Positions 35,992-45,360 of a stretch of 64,000 nt of DNA are shown here, piece by piece. Both the position numbers and the translations under genes were made by a program. Position 1 is the stretch's first letter. Every line of letters starts with the position of its first letter. Origin of the DNA: Paraburkholderia caballeronis (GTDB lineage: Bacteria > Pseudomonadota > Gammaproteobacteria > Burkholderiales > Burkholderiaceae); the NCBI RefSeq assembly GCF_900104845.1, contig NZ_FNSR01000003.1:186001-250000 (forward strand). Direction: 5' to 3'. Under the pieces are notes generated by a model. That model ran no database searches. It saw only the letters and a program-made list of their open reading frames with translations, and had not been told where the DNA came from.

Positions 35992-36696
35992 TCAGGCCGC
36001 CGTCACGTCCGTCAGGTAGACGCCGTGCGACAGCCCCTGCTTGACCTGGCGGCTGGCTTCGTCGGCCGCGACTTCTTCCGCGCCGGCTTCGATCGCGTCA
36101 TACGATGCGCGCACCACGTCCTCGGGACGCGCCTTCGGCACATCGAGGCCCTGGGTCAGGTCGGTGTCGATGAAACCCGCATGGAAACCGACGACCTGCG
36201 TGCCCTGCGCCTTCAGCTCGATGCGCAGCGTGTTGGTCAGCGACCAGGCGGCTGCCTTGGTCACGCCGTAGGTGCCGAGCAGCGGCGTGCTGATCCAGCT
36301 CACCACCGACAGCACGTTGAGCAGCGCGCCGCCGCCGTTCGCGCCGAGAATGCCGGCAAACGCGCGGCTCGTGTTGACGATGCCGAACAGGTTGGTTTCC
36401 AGTTGCTCGCGCAGTTGCGGCACCGGATCGCCTTCGGTGAACGCACCGATACGCGCGATGCCGGCATTGTTGATCAACAGCGTGACGTCCTTGCACTGCG
36501 CGGCCGCCGCGGCGACTTCGTCGGCCTGGGTGACGTCCAGCTTGACCGGAATGACGCCCGGCAGCTTGACCGTTGACGGGTCGCGCGCGCCCGCATAGAC
36601 CTTCGACGCGCCGCGCGCGAGCGCCTGCCGCGCGAACTCAAGGCCGAGGCCGCGATTTGCGCCGGTAACGAAAACGACTGCACCTTCAATCTTCAT
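35992..36696 (-). CDS. Short-chain dehydrogenase/reductase under TetR control
   Basis: 234-residue SDR: VFVTGANRGLGLEFARQA, INNAGIA, LNVLSVVSW with the serine, and YGVTKAAAWSL with Tyr and Lys. Start at ATG 36696, preceded by AAGGAGATGT. A perfect 20-bp palindrome lies 35 bases upstream (36731-36750) and a near-identical one lies in front of the TetR gene encoded next upstream. This type is often induced by electrophiles or quinones. Substrate unknown. Confidence 0.87.
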   Translation of the reverse strand: MKIEGAVVFVTGANRGLGLEFARQALARGASKVYAGARDPSTVKLPGVIPVKLDVTQADEVAAAAAQCKDVTLLINNAGIARIGAFTEGDPVPQLREQLETNLFGIVNTSRAFAGILGANGGGALLNVLSVVSWISTPLLGTYGVTKAAAWSLTNTLRIELKAQGTQVVGFHAGFIDTDLTQGLDVPKARPEDVVRASYDAIEAGAEEVAADEASRQVKQGLSHGVYLTDVTAA

Positions 36697-36730
36697 GACA
36701 TCTCCTTTCACGCATTGCGTTCACGATTTC

Positions 36731-36750
36731 AATATGATGGTCATCATATT
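36731..36750. promoter_or_regulatory. TetR operator upstream of SDR gene
   Basis: Perfect inverted repeat with 9-bp arms AATATGATG and CATCATATT around GT. The same sequence, with two internal changes, occurs upstream of the TetR gene at 37420-37439, identifying the pair as one regulator's operators. Confidence 0.8.
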
Positions 36751-36822
36751 TTTAAGCGAAGCGAACCCGGCTTGATGCGACGGCGGCCGGGGTGCGCCAC
36801 GCGTTGCCGCCGGCGCGCCCGG

Positions 36823-37401
36823 CTACGTGTCGTAGCGCGCCAGCAATTCGTCCTTCGTTTGCGCGAGCACGGCGCGCCCTTCGTCGGTGTCGCCGAACGC
36901 CCGCGCCAGCTGCACCGCGCCCGACAGCGCGCCGACCACCGCCCATGCGGCGGCCGGCGGCGCGTGGGCGGGCAACGTCCGTTCGACGAGGCCGTGCATC
37001 CTCTTGAGGATGTGGCGCGACGCGCCCCGCACCTCCGGAGCCTGCCTCGGCATCTCCGCGCACAACGCGGGCATCGGACAGCCCTGCTCGCAGTCGTCGA
37101 TGTGCTGCGGCGACAGATACGCCTCCACGAGCGCACGAAACGCGCTCATGCCCTGCGCCTGAAGCTGCGGCATGGCCGCCTCGATGCGGGCGATGCTGTC
37201 GAGGCTCGCGGCCTCTATCGCTTCGGCCAGCAGCGCGTCGCGCGAATCGAAGTGCGCATAAAAACCGCCGTGCGTGAGCCCCGCGCTCTTCATCACGTCG
37301 GCCACGCCGACGCCGGTGAAGCCGTCGCGACGCAACACGCGCGAAGCGGACTGCACGATACGTTCGTGGGAAAGGGCCTTGCGGCCAGCGGGTGTCTTCA
37401 T
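36823..37401 (-). CDS. TetR-family regulator (autoregulated, controls adjacent SDR)
   Basis: 192 residues from ATG 37401 (198 if the ATG at 37419 is used). HTH: HERIVQSASRVLRRDG and VGVADVMKSAGLTHGGFYAHF. The C-terminal domain contains CEQGCPMPALCAEM, with three cysteines in one stretch, suggestive of a redox or electrophile sensor like NemR (inference). The near-palindrome at 37420-37439 lies just upstream, in position to block its own transcription. Confidence 0.87.
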   Translation of the reverse strand: MKTPAGRKALSHERIVQSASRVLRRDGFTGVGVADVMKSAGLTHGGFYAHFDSRDALLAEAIEAASLDSIARIEAAMPQLQAQGMSAFRALVEAYLSPQHIDDCEQGCPMPALCAEMPRQAPEVRGASRHILKRMHGLVERTLPAHAPPAAAWAVVGALSGAVQLARAFGDTDEGRAVLAQTKDELLARYDT

Positions 37402-37419
37402 GGGCTGGATTATACCCAT

Positions 37420-37439
37420 AATATGATGATCGTCATATT
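37420..37439. promoter_or_regulatory. TetR operator upstream of the TetR gene
   Basis: AATATGATGATCGTCATATT, a 20-bp dyad with one mismatched pair. Compared with the site at 36731-36750 the outer eight bases on each side are the same. Confidence 0.75.
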
Positions 37440-37478
37440 TTTTCTCGACACGATCTAACCTGGGCGCGAGAGGAACGG

Positions 37479-37508
37479 AAACCGGCCGTACCTTCCACCG
37501 GCCGGTTT
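37479..37508. terminator. Probable bidirectional terminator
   Basis: 10-bp perfect stem AAACCGGCCG / CGGCCGGTTT with a 10-base loop. Reading plus, five T follow; reading minus, after the hydrolase gene that stops at 37516, the stem ends in TTTCC. It separates the hydrolase from the TetR gene downstream. Confidence 0.6.
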
Positions 37509-37515
37509 TTCCCCA

Positions 37516-38244
37516 TCAAGCCGCCAGTTGCCTGACGGTCTGTTCGGTCGTCCACAGCGCATGAGCAAGAAAACGATAGTTGACGAGCGCCGCCAGATAA
37601 CCGTCGCCTTCGGGTACGCGCGGCCCCGCCGTGGCGTCGCGCACCACGACGACCTCGAAACCCTGCTCGATCAGTTCGCGAAGGTGCGACTCGATACAGA
37701 GGTTCGCCGCCATGCCCGCGAGGATCACCTGCGACACGCCCTGCTTGCGCAGTTGCAGCACGAGGTCGTTGGTCTCCGGGCCGTACACCTTGTGCGGCGA
37801 CGCGACGATCGTTTTGCCATCCAGAATATACGGCTTGTATTGCTCCAGAAAATCGGCTCCCGAGCCGTCGAAACCGTCCATCGTGGTCGGCCCCTTGCGG
37901 TCGAACATGCCGATGTCGTGCATCACCTTCTCAAGCGGCCCGCCGAAGTGCCATGCGTGATCGCACGGATAGTAGTAGTGCGGCGACACCGCGACCGTGA
38001 TCTCCGCGGCCTTCGACGCCTTGAACAACGCGTCGAGGTTGGCCACCGTGTTGTTCTCTGTGATGCTCTCGCCGAAGAACGGCCAGCTGACGCCGCTCGG
38101 GCTCAGGAAATCGTTCTGCGGATCGATGACGACCAGCGCCGCCTTCGTCCGGTCGAGCCGAAAGCCCGTTCCGGGCAACGCCGGGTTGGACGGGTCCGCG
38201 TAGGGGCCGGCTTGCGCTGCGTCCCTGTGATTTTCGCTGCTCAT
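37516..38244 (-). CDS. Cysteine hydrolase, isochorismatase family
   Basis: 242 residues with the catalytic triad of the family: Asp41 (VVIDPQNDF), Lys152 (SPHKVYGP) and Cys183 (GMAANLCIESH, after the usual cis-peptide GMAAN). Family members hydrolyse isochorismate, nicotinamide, N-carbamoyl amines or related amides; the long N-terminal extension and PHYYYPCDHAWHFGGPLE insert place it with putative hydrolases often found under TetR control. Start ATG 38244 follows AAAGAGGATCAC. The adjacent TetR at 38357 is encoded upstream on the same strand. Confidence 0.85.
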   Translation of the reverse strand: MSSENHRDAAQAGPYADPSNPALPGTGFRLDRTKAALVVIDPQNDFLSPSGVSWPFFGESITENNTVANLDALFKASKAAEITVAVSPHYYYPCDHAWHFGGPLEKVMHDIGMFDRKGPTTMDGFDGSGADFLEQYKPYILDGKTIVASPHKVYGPETNDLVLQLRKQGVSQVILAGMAANLCIESHLRELIEQGFEVVVVRDATAGPRVPEGDGYLAALVNYRFLAHALWTTEQTVRQLAA

Positions 38245-38356
38245 GTGATCCTCTTTCCGTTGGAGACCTGCTACGCAAAACGGTGGACACGGCTCGCGCC
38301 ACGCGCACCGGACAATTAATATATGACCAGTCGCTTTATTAAAAGGCGAAAAAAAT

Positions 38357-38947
38357 TTAGCGAAGCAGACGCGGCAACACCGCCTTTTCGAACCGGTCGA
38401 GCGCCTTGTTGCTGCGCTCGATCTTGCTGCGCATCACCGCCCCTTCATAACCTTCGATCACGATCGCGGCCAGTTCGCTCACGTCGACGTCGTCGCCGAG
38501 TTCGCCGTGCGCCTGCGCGTCGCCGAGACAATCCGCCAGCGCGCGCTGCCAGCGGCGCATCACGTCGAGCAGCATCCGGCGGGCGCTTTCGCTGCCCGTG
38601 GACAGCTCCAGCGACAGGTTGCCGATCAGGCAGCCCATCGCGAAGCCGTTGGCCCGATGGTCCTGCGACACCGCATGGAAAAATTTCCGCACGCGCGCAA
38701 GCGGCGCGACGCGGCCGTCGCGCAGCAGCGGGCCATGTCGCTCGTCGAGCGACTGCCAGTACTGTTCGAGGATTTCGGCCGCGAACGACTCCTTGCTGTC
38801 GAAGTAGTTGTAGAACGAACCCTTCGGCACCTTCGCCGCGTCGGTGATTTCCTGCACGCCGCAGCCGTTGAAACCCTGCTCGTGGACGACGCCCCGCCCG
38901 GCTTCGAGCAGACGGGCGCGCACTTCTGGATTCGGGGGTCTCGGCAT
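38357..38947 (-). CDS. TetR-family transcriptional regulator
   Basis: 196 residues. HTH: RARLLEAGRGVVHEQGFNGCG and ITDAAKVPKGSFYNYFDSKESF; C-terminal TetR_C domain with FAMGCLIGNLSLELS, a NemR/AcrR-like signature. Start ATG 38947 gives MPRPPNPEVR. Likely regulator of the hydrolase at 37516-38244: an ACCAGTC element with AT-rich flanks occurs both before the hydrolase (around 38326-38333) and before this gene (around 38985-38992). Confidence 0.87.
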   Translation of the reverse strand: MPRPPNPEVRARLLEAGRGVVHEQGFNGCGVQEITDAAKVPKGSFYNYFDSKESFAAEILEQYWQSLDERHGPLLRDGRVAPLARVRKFFHAVSQDHRANGFAMGCLIGNLSLELSTGSESARRMLLDVMRRWQRALADCLGDAQAHGELGDDVDVSELAAIVIEGYEGAVMRSKIERSNKALDRFEKAVLPRLLR

Positions 38948-39050
38948 TTTCTCTGTTCGGGCATTCGTCGGTCGTAGCAAGATAACCAGTCATCTATTTA
39001 CTGTCAAGCACGACGCCTGACGCGAGATGGCAGCCGACGCAAACGGGCCG

Positions 39051-39377
39051 TCATTCCCCGCGCTCGAACCCATAGTCCCGCTGCACGATGCACACCCGCG
39101 TCCTGTAGCTCGCATACCAGTGCTCGCGCCCGCGCCGCTGCGCGGCCAGATGCTCGGCGTCGCGCTTCCACGCCGCGATCGATTCGAGGCTGTCCCAGTA
39201 CGACACGGTGATCCCCACTTCCTCCCTTGCCGACTCGACGCCGAGAAATCCCGGCTGCCTGCGGGCCAGCTCGACCATCGCGCCGGCCATCTCCGCGTAA
39301 CCGTCGTCCACGTCGGTCCGGATCGACGTGAAAATCACCGCGTAATAAGGGGTGGCCGGAGTCTGGGCAATCGACAT
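39051..39377 (-). CDS. Antibiotic biosynthesis monooxygenase-domain (ABM) protein
   Basis: 108 residues of the dimeric alpha-beta ABM fold: YYAVIFTSIRTDVDDGYAEM at the start, RQPGFLGVESARE, the conserved ISYW-like VSYWDSLESIAAWK, and a C-terminal DYGFERGE. Family members are small cofactor-free monooxygenases or stress proteins. ATG 39377; stop 39051. Separate from the VWA gene by 65 bases and possibly the end of that transcript, since it lies downstream on the same strand. Confidence 0.82.
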   Translation of the reverse strand: MSIAQTPATPYYAVIFTSIRTDVDDGYAEMAGAMVELARRQPGFLGVESAREEVGITVSYWDSLESIAAWKRDAEHLAAQRRGREHWYASYRTRVCIVQRDYGFERGE

Positions 39378-39442
39378 CGCGTGGTCCTGTTTCGAGGGGA
39401 TGGGGCTGTATGTTACCGCCGCATCGGCAACGCGGCACTCCG

Positions 39443-41350
39443 CTAACGCAGCGCCGCCCCCAGCCGCCCGAGCGCGCCCGCCAGATCCGACGCATCGCGC
39501 AGCAGCGCCACGCGCTCGCGCCCGAACAGCGCGGCCGCGTCCGCGACGCGGCCCGCATCGAGCGCGAGGCAACCGCACGCGATCCCGCGCGCGTCGAGTT
39601 CGGCCAGCGCGCGGCGCATGTCCGCGCGCAGATACTTCGGGTCGTAACTGTCGACGTCGAACGGCTCGCCGTCCGACACGACGAGCAGCGACGCGTGACG
39701 GCCGCCCGCTTGCGCGCCATGCCGCATGCCGTGCCGCGCGACGCACGCCGCCGTATGGCGCAGCGCGGCGCCGAAGCGCGTGGACAGCGACGGCCGCACG
39801 CTCATCAACCGCGTGTGCGCCGCCGCGTCCCAATCGACGTCGAAGTCCTTGAACACATGAAAACGCACGCGATGGCGGCCGTCCGAATGAAACCCGTAGA
39901 TCGCATACGGCCGGCCGAGCGCGCGCAGCGCCTGCGCGAGCAGCGCGCCCGTTTGCGCGGCGACGCCGATCCGCTCGCCGGCCGACGCGGACAGGTCGAG
40001 CAGCACCGCGAGCGGCGCGCCGCGCGGGCGCGAGCGACGCAGCACGAAACCCTTCACGTCGGTCGCGACGCCGCGGCGCGCGTCGATGCGGCCCGCGATA
40101 CACGCATCGAGGTCGAGCACGTCGCCTTCGTGCGCATGCAGCTTGCCGGCCGGCTCGCGATGGCGGCCGGAGCGCAACAGCGCGGCGACACGCGATGCCG
40201 GCAACGCAGCCGGACTGGATCGCGCGTCGTCGTCGGCAGTCGGCCGCACAGGTGCGATCGTCTGCACGCTGCACCAGTTCGCGCGGTAACGGCGAATCAC
40301 GTAGTCCCATTCGTGATACCGGTCGATCGGCGCAACCGCTTCCGGCGCGTCGTCGCCTTCGCGCATGCCGGCGGCCACCGGCGCGGCCGCCGGTTCATCG
40401 CGGGTTTCGGATAATGGCGTCGCTTCGCGCGACGGCTCGCGCACCGCGTCCGGTTGCGGCTCGCCTTCGACCGGCGCCGCGCTGCGCTCGGGCGCGGGCT
40501 CGTCGGCGGACGCCGCGAGCGGCGTCGGCGGCAGGTCCCACAGCAGGCTGTTGTCGTCGCGATAGGCGGCAACCGGCTCATAGGTCCGCGCGTTGAACTG
40601 CACGCGCATCTGCCCGAGGTCGTTGCCGAGCAGATTGCCGAGCGACCGCGCGATCGTCGGATCGGCGCCCGCGCAATGCGCGTAGGCATCGTCGAAACGC
40701 GCGCGGGCCTTCATCACCCAGCTTTCGGGATCGGCGTAACCGGGATCGAGCAGCGCCCGCGCGAGCCTCGCCATCAGCGCGGACGCGGTGCGCGCGCTGT
40801 CCGGCCCGACACGGTGGAACGGCAGCCACCACGCGAGCAGGCCCGGATAACGCGCGAGCGCGAGGCGTTCGACGCGCGCGTCCTCGATCAGCCCGACCAG
40901 CACGGTCTGCAACGGCCGCAACGTGCCGGGTTCGAAGCGCGCGGTGGACCACGTCAGATGCGCGGCCGCGTGCGCGACGCTCGCGAGATCGAGCACGCGC
41001 CGCGAGCGACTCGACATCGGCTCGATATCGCCGCGAGGCAGCAGGATCGACTGTTCGGTGACGATCGGAAACGCGGTGTTCGTATGAGGCGCGTCAGCGT
41101 TGCCCACATGCGGCAAGTCCGGCTGCCGCCGCAGCGCAGGCGCGACGCTCCACGCGGCGCGCAGATATAGCGTCAGCGAACGCAGCGCGGCATCGTCGGC
41201 GACCGTCGATGCGCGGCCCGGCGAAGCGCGAACGAGATCGCTCTTCGACGCCCCCCTAGCCGCCCCGCCCCCGGCCGCAGGCATCGCCGCAACATCGCCC
41301 GCGCGAGCGTCACCGGGCCACCCTCCGACACGCGCCGCCATCGCCGCCAC
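39443..41350 (-). CDS. VWA-domain protein, NorD/CbbO-like
   Basis: 635 residues. A helical N-terminal region (IEDARVERLALARYPGLLAW), an acidic/Pro-rich linker, and a C-terminal von Willebrand A domain with LLDLSASAGERIG (MIDAS-type DxSxS) and VVSDGEPFDVDSYDPKYL. Proteins of this kind work with MoxR-class AAA+ ATPases (NorQ/NorD, CbbQ/CbbO) in activating metalloenzymes or Rubisco. The partner ATPase gene ends five bases upstream. Here both follow urease and amidase genes in the same orientation, with no nitric oxide reductase or Rubisco gene in sight. The first 50 residues are low-complexity, so an internal start is possible. Confidence 0.82.
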   Translation of the reverse strand: MAAMAARVGGWPGDARAGDVAAMPAAGGGAARGASKSDLVRASPGRASTVADDAALRSLTLYLRAAWSVAPALRRQPDLPHVGNADAPHTNTAFPIVTEQSILLPRGDIEPMSSRSRRVLDLASVAHAAAHLTWSTARFEPGTLRPLQTVLVGLIEDARVERLALARYPGLLAWWLPFHRVGPDSARTASALMARLARALLDPGYADPESWVMKARARFDDAYAHCAGADPTIARSLGNLLGNDLGQMRVQFNARTYEPVAAYRDDNSLLWDLPPTPLAASADEPAPERSAAPVEGEPQPDAVREPSREATPLSETRDEPAAAPVAAGMREGDDAPEAVAPIDRYHEWDYVIRRYRANWCSVQTIAPVRPTADDDARSSPAALPASRVAALLRSGRHREPAGKLHAHEGDVLDLDACIAGRIDARRGVATDVKGFVLRRSRPRGAPLAVLLDLSASAGERIGVAAQTGALLAQALRALGRPYAIYGFHSDGRHRVRFHVFKDFDVDWDAAAHTRLMSVRPSLSTRFGAALRHTAACVARHGMRHGAQAGGRHASLLVVSDGEPFDVDSYDPKYLRADMRRALAELDARGIACGCLALDAGRVADAAALFGRERVALLRDASDLAGALGRLGAALR

Positions 41351-41354
41351 CCCG

Positions 41355-42194
41355 CTACCGGAACGCGCTGTCCACGAGCGCGAGCAGCGCGTCGCGCGCG
41401 GCCGCGTCGTCGGTCAGCGGCTGCACGATCGCGATCCGGCAGGCGGCCTTCTCCGCCATCCCGCGCGCGATCAGCGTCGCCGCGTACACCAGCATCCGCG
41501 TCGATGCGCCCTCGGGCAGCGCGACGTCGTCCAGCCCGCGCGTGCGCCGCGCGACCGCGACGAGCGTCGCGGCCCGTTCGGCGTCGATGCCGCCTTCATG
41601 CGCGACGATCCGCGTTTCGGCGTCCGCGTCGGGCCAGTCGAGGTCGAGCGCGACGAAACGCTGCCGCGTCGACGGCTTCAGGTTCTTCGACACGTGCTGG
41701 TAGTGCGGATTGAACGACACCACCAGCATGAAGTCCGGATGCGCGGCGATCAGCTCGCCGCGCCGGTCCACCGGCAGCACGCGGCGCGCATCGGTCAGCG
41801 GATGGATCACGACGGTCGTGTCCTGGCGCGCCTCGACCACTTCGTCCAGATAGCAGATCGCACCGTGGCGCACTGCCTGCGTAAGCGGCCCGTCCTGCCA
41901 GTAGGTGCCGTTGCCGTCCAGCAGATAACGGCCGACCAGGTCGCTCGCGGTCAGGTCCTCGTGGCACGCGATCGTCACCAGCGGCCGGCCGAGCCGCCAC
42001 GCGACGTGTTCGACGAGCCGCGTCTTGCCGCAGCCGGTCGGCCCCTTCAGCATCACCGGCAGACGCGCGGCGCTCGCGGCCTCGAAGCATTCGAGTTCGT
42101 CGCCGGCCGGTTCGTACCACGGCCGGCTCGCGATCCGCCACGCGTCGAGCGACGTCTGTGCCTGCGCGGCCTGCGTCGCGTGCGGGCGCGTCAT
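41355..42194 (-). CDS. MoxR-class AAA+ ATPase, CbbQ/NorQ-like
   Basis: 279 residues. Walker [20 protein letters not shown], Walker [16 protein letters not shown], sensor region [23 protein letters not shown]. The C-terminal CbbQ_C-like region is present. It overlaps the amidase stop by four bases (ATG 42194) and precedes the VWA partner, so translation of all three is probably coupled. Expected to remodel a partner enzyme together with the VWA protein. Pseudomonas amidase operons also carry an AAA+ protein (AmiB), so this may be a functional counterpart of different descent (inference). Confidence 0.88.
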   Translation of the reverse strand: MTRPHATQAAQAQTSLDAWRIASRPWYEPAGDELECFEAASAARLPVMLKGPTGCGKTRLVEHVAWRLGRPLVTIACHEDLTASDLVGRYLLDGNGTYWQDGPLTQAVRHGAICYLDEVVEARQDTTVVIHPLTDARRVLPVDRRGELIAAHPDFMLVVSFNPHYQHVSKNLKPSTRQRFVALDLDWPDADAETRIVAHEGGIDAERAATLVAVARRTRGLDDVALPEGASTRMLVYAATLIARGMAEKAACRIAIVQPLTDDAAARDALLALVDSAFR

Positions 42195-43711
42195 GCCGCC
42201 CCCTGCTCGTATGCGTGCGCGGCGCGCAGCACGGTCGCGTCGTCGAAGTGGCGGCCGGTCAGCATCAGCCCGACCGGCAGGCCGCCGCTGCGACGGCACG
42301 GCACCGAGATCGACGGATGCCCGGTCAGGTCGAACGCCGACGTGTTCGCGCACATGTTCAGCGCCTCGCGCACGAAGGTCCTGCGGTCGGTCTCCTGGTC
42401 GGCGAGCAGGGGATGCGCGGTCTGCGGCGTGGTCGGCATCGCGACGAGGTCGTACTGCGCGAACACGCGCTCGTACGCGGCGTTCAGCTGCCGCGCGAGG
42501 TTGCGCGCCCGCGCGTAGAACACGCCGTCGTAGTAGTCGGTCATGTACGCGGCGACCAGCACGCCGAGTTTCGCCGTCGGCGAGAAGTCGCCGCCGTGCG
42601 TGCGGATGCCGCGTCCCATCGCGGACATCAGGCGCGGGTCGTACACGCCCTTGTTCTGATAGCTGTGATGGCCGGAGTAGAAACTCGCGACGCCGCCCTC
42701 GATCGCGACCGCGTTCCACACCGGAATCGCGCTCAGATGCTCGGGCACCGACACGGTCTCGACATGCGCGCCGAGTTTCGCGAGCGCGCTCACCGCTGCT
42801 TTCACCGCGTCGTCCACGTCGGGCTGCCCGTGCGCGGAGCCGAAGCCCTCTTCGATCACGGCGATCCGCAGGCCCCGGATGTCGCCGGTCAGCGCCTGCG
42901 TGTAGTCGCGCGGTTCGGCCGCGCGCGTCTGGCGCGGGTCCGCCGCGTCGTCGTCGGCGCCGGCGATCACCGACAGCAGCAGCGCCGCGTCGGCGACGGT
43001 GCGCGTCATCGGCCCGATGTGGTCGATCGTCAGGTCGAAGCCGACGATGCCGGTATACGGCACGAGCCCGTGCGTCGGCTTGTGCCCGACGATGCCGGAC
43101 CACGACGACGGAATGCGGATCGACCCGCCCTGGTCGCCGCCGATCGCGAAATCGACGAGCGACGTCGCAACCGCCGCCGCCGACCCGCACGACGAGCCGC
43201 CCGCGAGATGCGCGGGATTCGCCGCGTTCAGCGTCGGCCCGTACGCGCTCGTATGGCCGCCGCCGGAGAACGCGAAGTCGTCGGTGTTCAGGATCGCGGT
43301 GATGTGCGCGCCTGCGCCGAGCAGGCGGCGCACGATCGTCGCGTCGTGGACCGGCGTGAAGTCGTACAGCAGCCGCGACGCACACGACATCGGAATGCCG
43401 GCCACGCAGATGGTGTCCTTCAGGCCGATCGTCCGGCCCGCGAGGCGGCCGTCCGCGCCCGGCAACCGCACCGAACACGCGCGCACGACCGCGTTCAGCG
43501 GGTCGTCGGCGCGCGCGGGCCGCTCGCCCGCGATCCGCACCGCCGGCAGCACGTCGCGCGGCGGGTCCGGGTACTGGTCGAGCGTGTCGTACAGCCCGAG
43601 GTTTTCGCAGACCAGTTCGTGGAACTGGTCGAGTTCGACTTCAGTCAGGCACAGATGCCGGCTGTCGCTGATGCGTTGCAGGTCGGCTTTCGAAGGACGG
43701 CGAAGAGTCAC
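42191..43711 (-). CDS. Amidase-signature family amidase
   Basis: 506 residues. The Ser-cisSer-Lys triad is clear: Lys98 (TIGLKDTI), Ser173 ([14 protein letters not shown]) and Ser197 ([13 protein letters not shown]). Cytoplasmic hydrolase of carboxamides to acid and ammonia. Start is GTG 43711 with GCGAGG upstream; longer frames are internal to ureD. The gene begins inside the 3' end of ureD (71-base overlap) and its stop overlaps the AAA+ gene. Substrate unknown; position in an amide/urea operon points to a short or aromatic amide. Confidence 0.88.
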   Translation of the reverse strand: MTLRRPSKADLQRISDSRHLCLTEVELDQFHELVCENLGLYDTLDQYPDPPRDVLPAVRIAGERPARADDPLNAVVRACSVRLPGADGRLAGRTIGLKDTICVAGIPMSCASRLLYDFTPVHDATIVRRLLGAGAHITAILNTDDFAFSGGGHTSAYGPTLNAANPAHLAGGSSCGSAAAVATSLVDFAIGGDQGGSIRIPSSWSGIVGHKPTHGLVPYTGIVGFDLTIDHIGPMTRTVADAALLLSVIAGADDDAADPRQTRAAEPRDYTQALTGDIRGLRIAVIEEGFGSAHGQPDVDDAVKAAVSALAKLGAHVETVSVPEHLSAIPVWNAVAIEGGVASFYSGHHSYQNKGVYDPRLMSAMGRGIRTHGGDFSPTAKLGVLVAAYMTDYYDGVFYARARNLARQLNAAYERVFAQYDLVAMPTTPQTAHPLLADQETDRRTFVREALNMCANTSAFDLTGHPSISVPCRRSGGLPVGLMLTGRHFDDATVLRAAHAYEQGAA

Positions 43712-44669
43712 GGATAACCTCGCGATTCGAAGGAGCGCGAAGCGCGCGCGGCGCTCCGCAGGAAAGGCCGTCGAGCGCGCGGGACGCCGCCTCGACGGCC
43801 GTGGAAAGGAGTGCGCGCAGCGCGGGCGCGTCGGCGGCGAGGATGCGCGCGAACGCGCCGCAAGCGCCGGGCAGCAGCCCCGCGCCCGCGTAGGCTTGCC
43901 GGCCGTCCGCGTGCGCCAGTGCGTGAGCAAGCGCAGCGGCGACTTCGCGCGCCGCGTCGCCGCCGGGCGTCGGCGTCGGCGTCGAGCCGGGTTCGTCGTC
44001 TGCCGCGTCCGCGCCGATCAGCACGAACAGGCCGCCATGCGCGGCGAACGGCCGGCCCGCCGCATCGGCCGCATCGGTCACGCCGACCTGGCCCGACGGA
44101 CCCGGCTCCAGCACGAAGCGGTCGAGCGCGAGCAGCCGGCCGCGCGGATCGTGCACCGCGACCGACGCGTCGAGCCGCGCGAAGGTCGCGCCGCCGCGCG
44201 CCGGATCGTGCGTCAGGTACGCGTCCGCGAGCAGCACCGCCGCGCGCGGATGCAGCGTGACGTCGATCGCGCTCGCAAAGCGCGCGCGCGGAAACAGGAT
44301 CGTCGGTTCCGGCAGCCACGCGACGCGCGCATGCGGATGCGCGTCGATACCGACGTGCGACGCAGCGTGACCGTCGGTCATCGTATGCACGATCGTCGCC
44401 GCGGCGGTCTCGATGCGCGCGTGCGCGCCGTCGGCCGCGACAAGCCGCTGCGCGACGCGGTCATGCTCGAACAGCCCGCCCGAGCATGACTGCACGATCA
44501 CGCGCGCGTCGCCGTCGCGCGCGCCGTCGAGCCGCCGGCCGACATGGAACGGATAACCGGCGCGCTGCCACGCAAGCCACGTACGCCCCGCGCGCGTGCG
44601 CTCGAAACGCAGGTCGAGTTGCGGCGCGGCGGGCATCGTGGTGTCGTGCATCGGACGGGTCGCGGACAT
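43641..44669 (-). CDS. ureD: Urease accessory protein UreD
   Basis: 342 residues. UreD (UreH) is the scaffold that binds apo-urease and recruits UreF and UreG for nickel delivery. Seen: RAGYPFHVGRRLD, VQSCSGGLFEHD, THDPARGG region and RALDGLSCGAPRALR. The last 35 or so residues ([21 protein letters not shown]) overlap the start of the amidase gene in another frame and look unconserved. ATG 44669 directly abuts the ureG stop with no gap. The order ureG then ureD is unusual: in most Burkholderia clusters ureD comes first. Confidence 0.87.
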   Translation of the reverse strand: MSATRPMHDTTMPAAPQLDLRFERTRAGRTWLAWQRAGYPFHVGRRLDGARDGDARVIVQSCSGGLFEHDRVAQRLVAADGAHARIETAAATIVHTMTDGHAASHVGIDAHPHARVAWLPEPTILFPRARFASAIDVTLHPRAAVLLADAYLTHDPARGGATFARLDASVAVHDPRGRLLALDRFVLEPGPSGQVGVTDAADAAGRPFAAHGGLFVLIGADAADDEPGSTPTPTPGGDAAREVAAALAHALAHADGRQAYAGAGLLPGACGAFARILAADAPALRALLSTAVEAASRALDGLSCGAPRALRAPSNREVIRDSSPSFESRPATHQRQPASVPD

Positions 44670-45332
44670 TCAGCGCGCGTCGAACAGCACGTTGTCGACG
44701 ATCGCATCGACCACCGCTTCGACGCCTTCGCCGGTCGCGCAGTTCGTCAGCGCGACCGCGCGGCCGTCGCGCACGACGCGGGCCTCGTCGGTCATCCGCG
44801 CGAGATTCACGCCGACGTACGGCGCGAGGTCGAACTTGTTGATGACCAGCAGATCGCACGACAGCACGCCGAGCCCGCGCTTGCGCGGTATGTCGTCGCC
44901 GGCCGCGACGTCGATCACGAAGATCCAGTAGTCGACCAGATCGAGCGAGAACGACGACGCGAGGTTGTCGCCGCCCGATTCGATCAGCACGAGTTGCAGC
45001 CCTGCGTAACGCTCGTCGAGTTCGTCGGCCGCCTGCAGGTTCAGCGTCGGGTCCTCGCGGATCGCGGTGTGCGGACACGCGCCCGTTTCGACCGCGAGCA
45101 CGCGCGCCGGGTCGATCAGCCCGCTGCGGCGCACGCGCTCCGCGTCCTCGCGCGTGACGAGGTCGTTCGTGATGACGGCGAGGTCGATGCCGCGCGCGGC
45201 GAAGCGCGGGATCAACTGCTCGACGAGCCGGGTCTTGCCGGAGCCGACCGGCCCGCCGATGCCGACGCGCGCCGCGCGGCCGGCGCCGGTCGCCGCCGCC
45301 TGGACGGCAGGTTCCGCTGCAACGTGATTCAT
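44670..45332 (-). CDS. ureG: Urease accessory GTPase UreG
   Basis: 220-residue SIMIBI GTPase that supplies GTP-driven nickel insertion. P-loop [15 protein letters not shown] (about residues 26-40), the metal-binding CPH in [23 protein letters not shown], and the NKFD base-recognition motif. Length slightly above average (about 205) because of an Ala-rich N-terminal 20 residues. It starts 28 bases after ureC. Confidence 0.96.
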   Translation of the reverse strand: MNHVAAEPAVQAAATGAGRAARVGIGGPVGSGKTRLVEQLIPRFAARGIDLAVITNDLVTREDAERVRRSGLIDPARVLAVETGACPHTAIREDPTLNLQAADELDERYAGLQLVLIESGGDNLASSFSLDLVDYWIFVIDVAAGDDIPRKRGLGVLSCDLLVINKFDLAPYVGVNLARMTDEARVVRDGRAVALTNCATGEGVEAVVDAIVDNVLFDAR

Positions 45333-45360
45333 GGTGAGATCCTCATCGGTGAAAACGCGC

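Noticed and set aside
39443..42194. Nitric oxide reductase or Rubisco activation genes (norQD, cbbQO)
   Set aside because: Family resemblance is real, but no norCB or cbbLS is in the window and the genes are coupled to an amidase and urease, so those specific names were not used.
42999..44489. 496-codon plus-strand frame opposite amidase and ureD
   Set aside because: Antisense shadow; no start signal and amino-acid composition typical of reversed GC-rich coding sequence.
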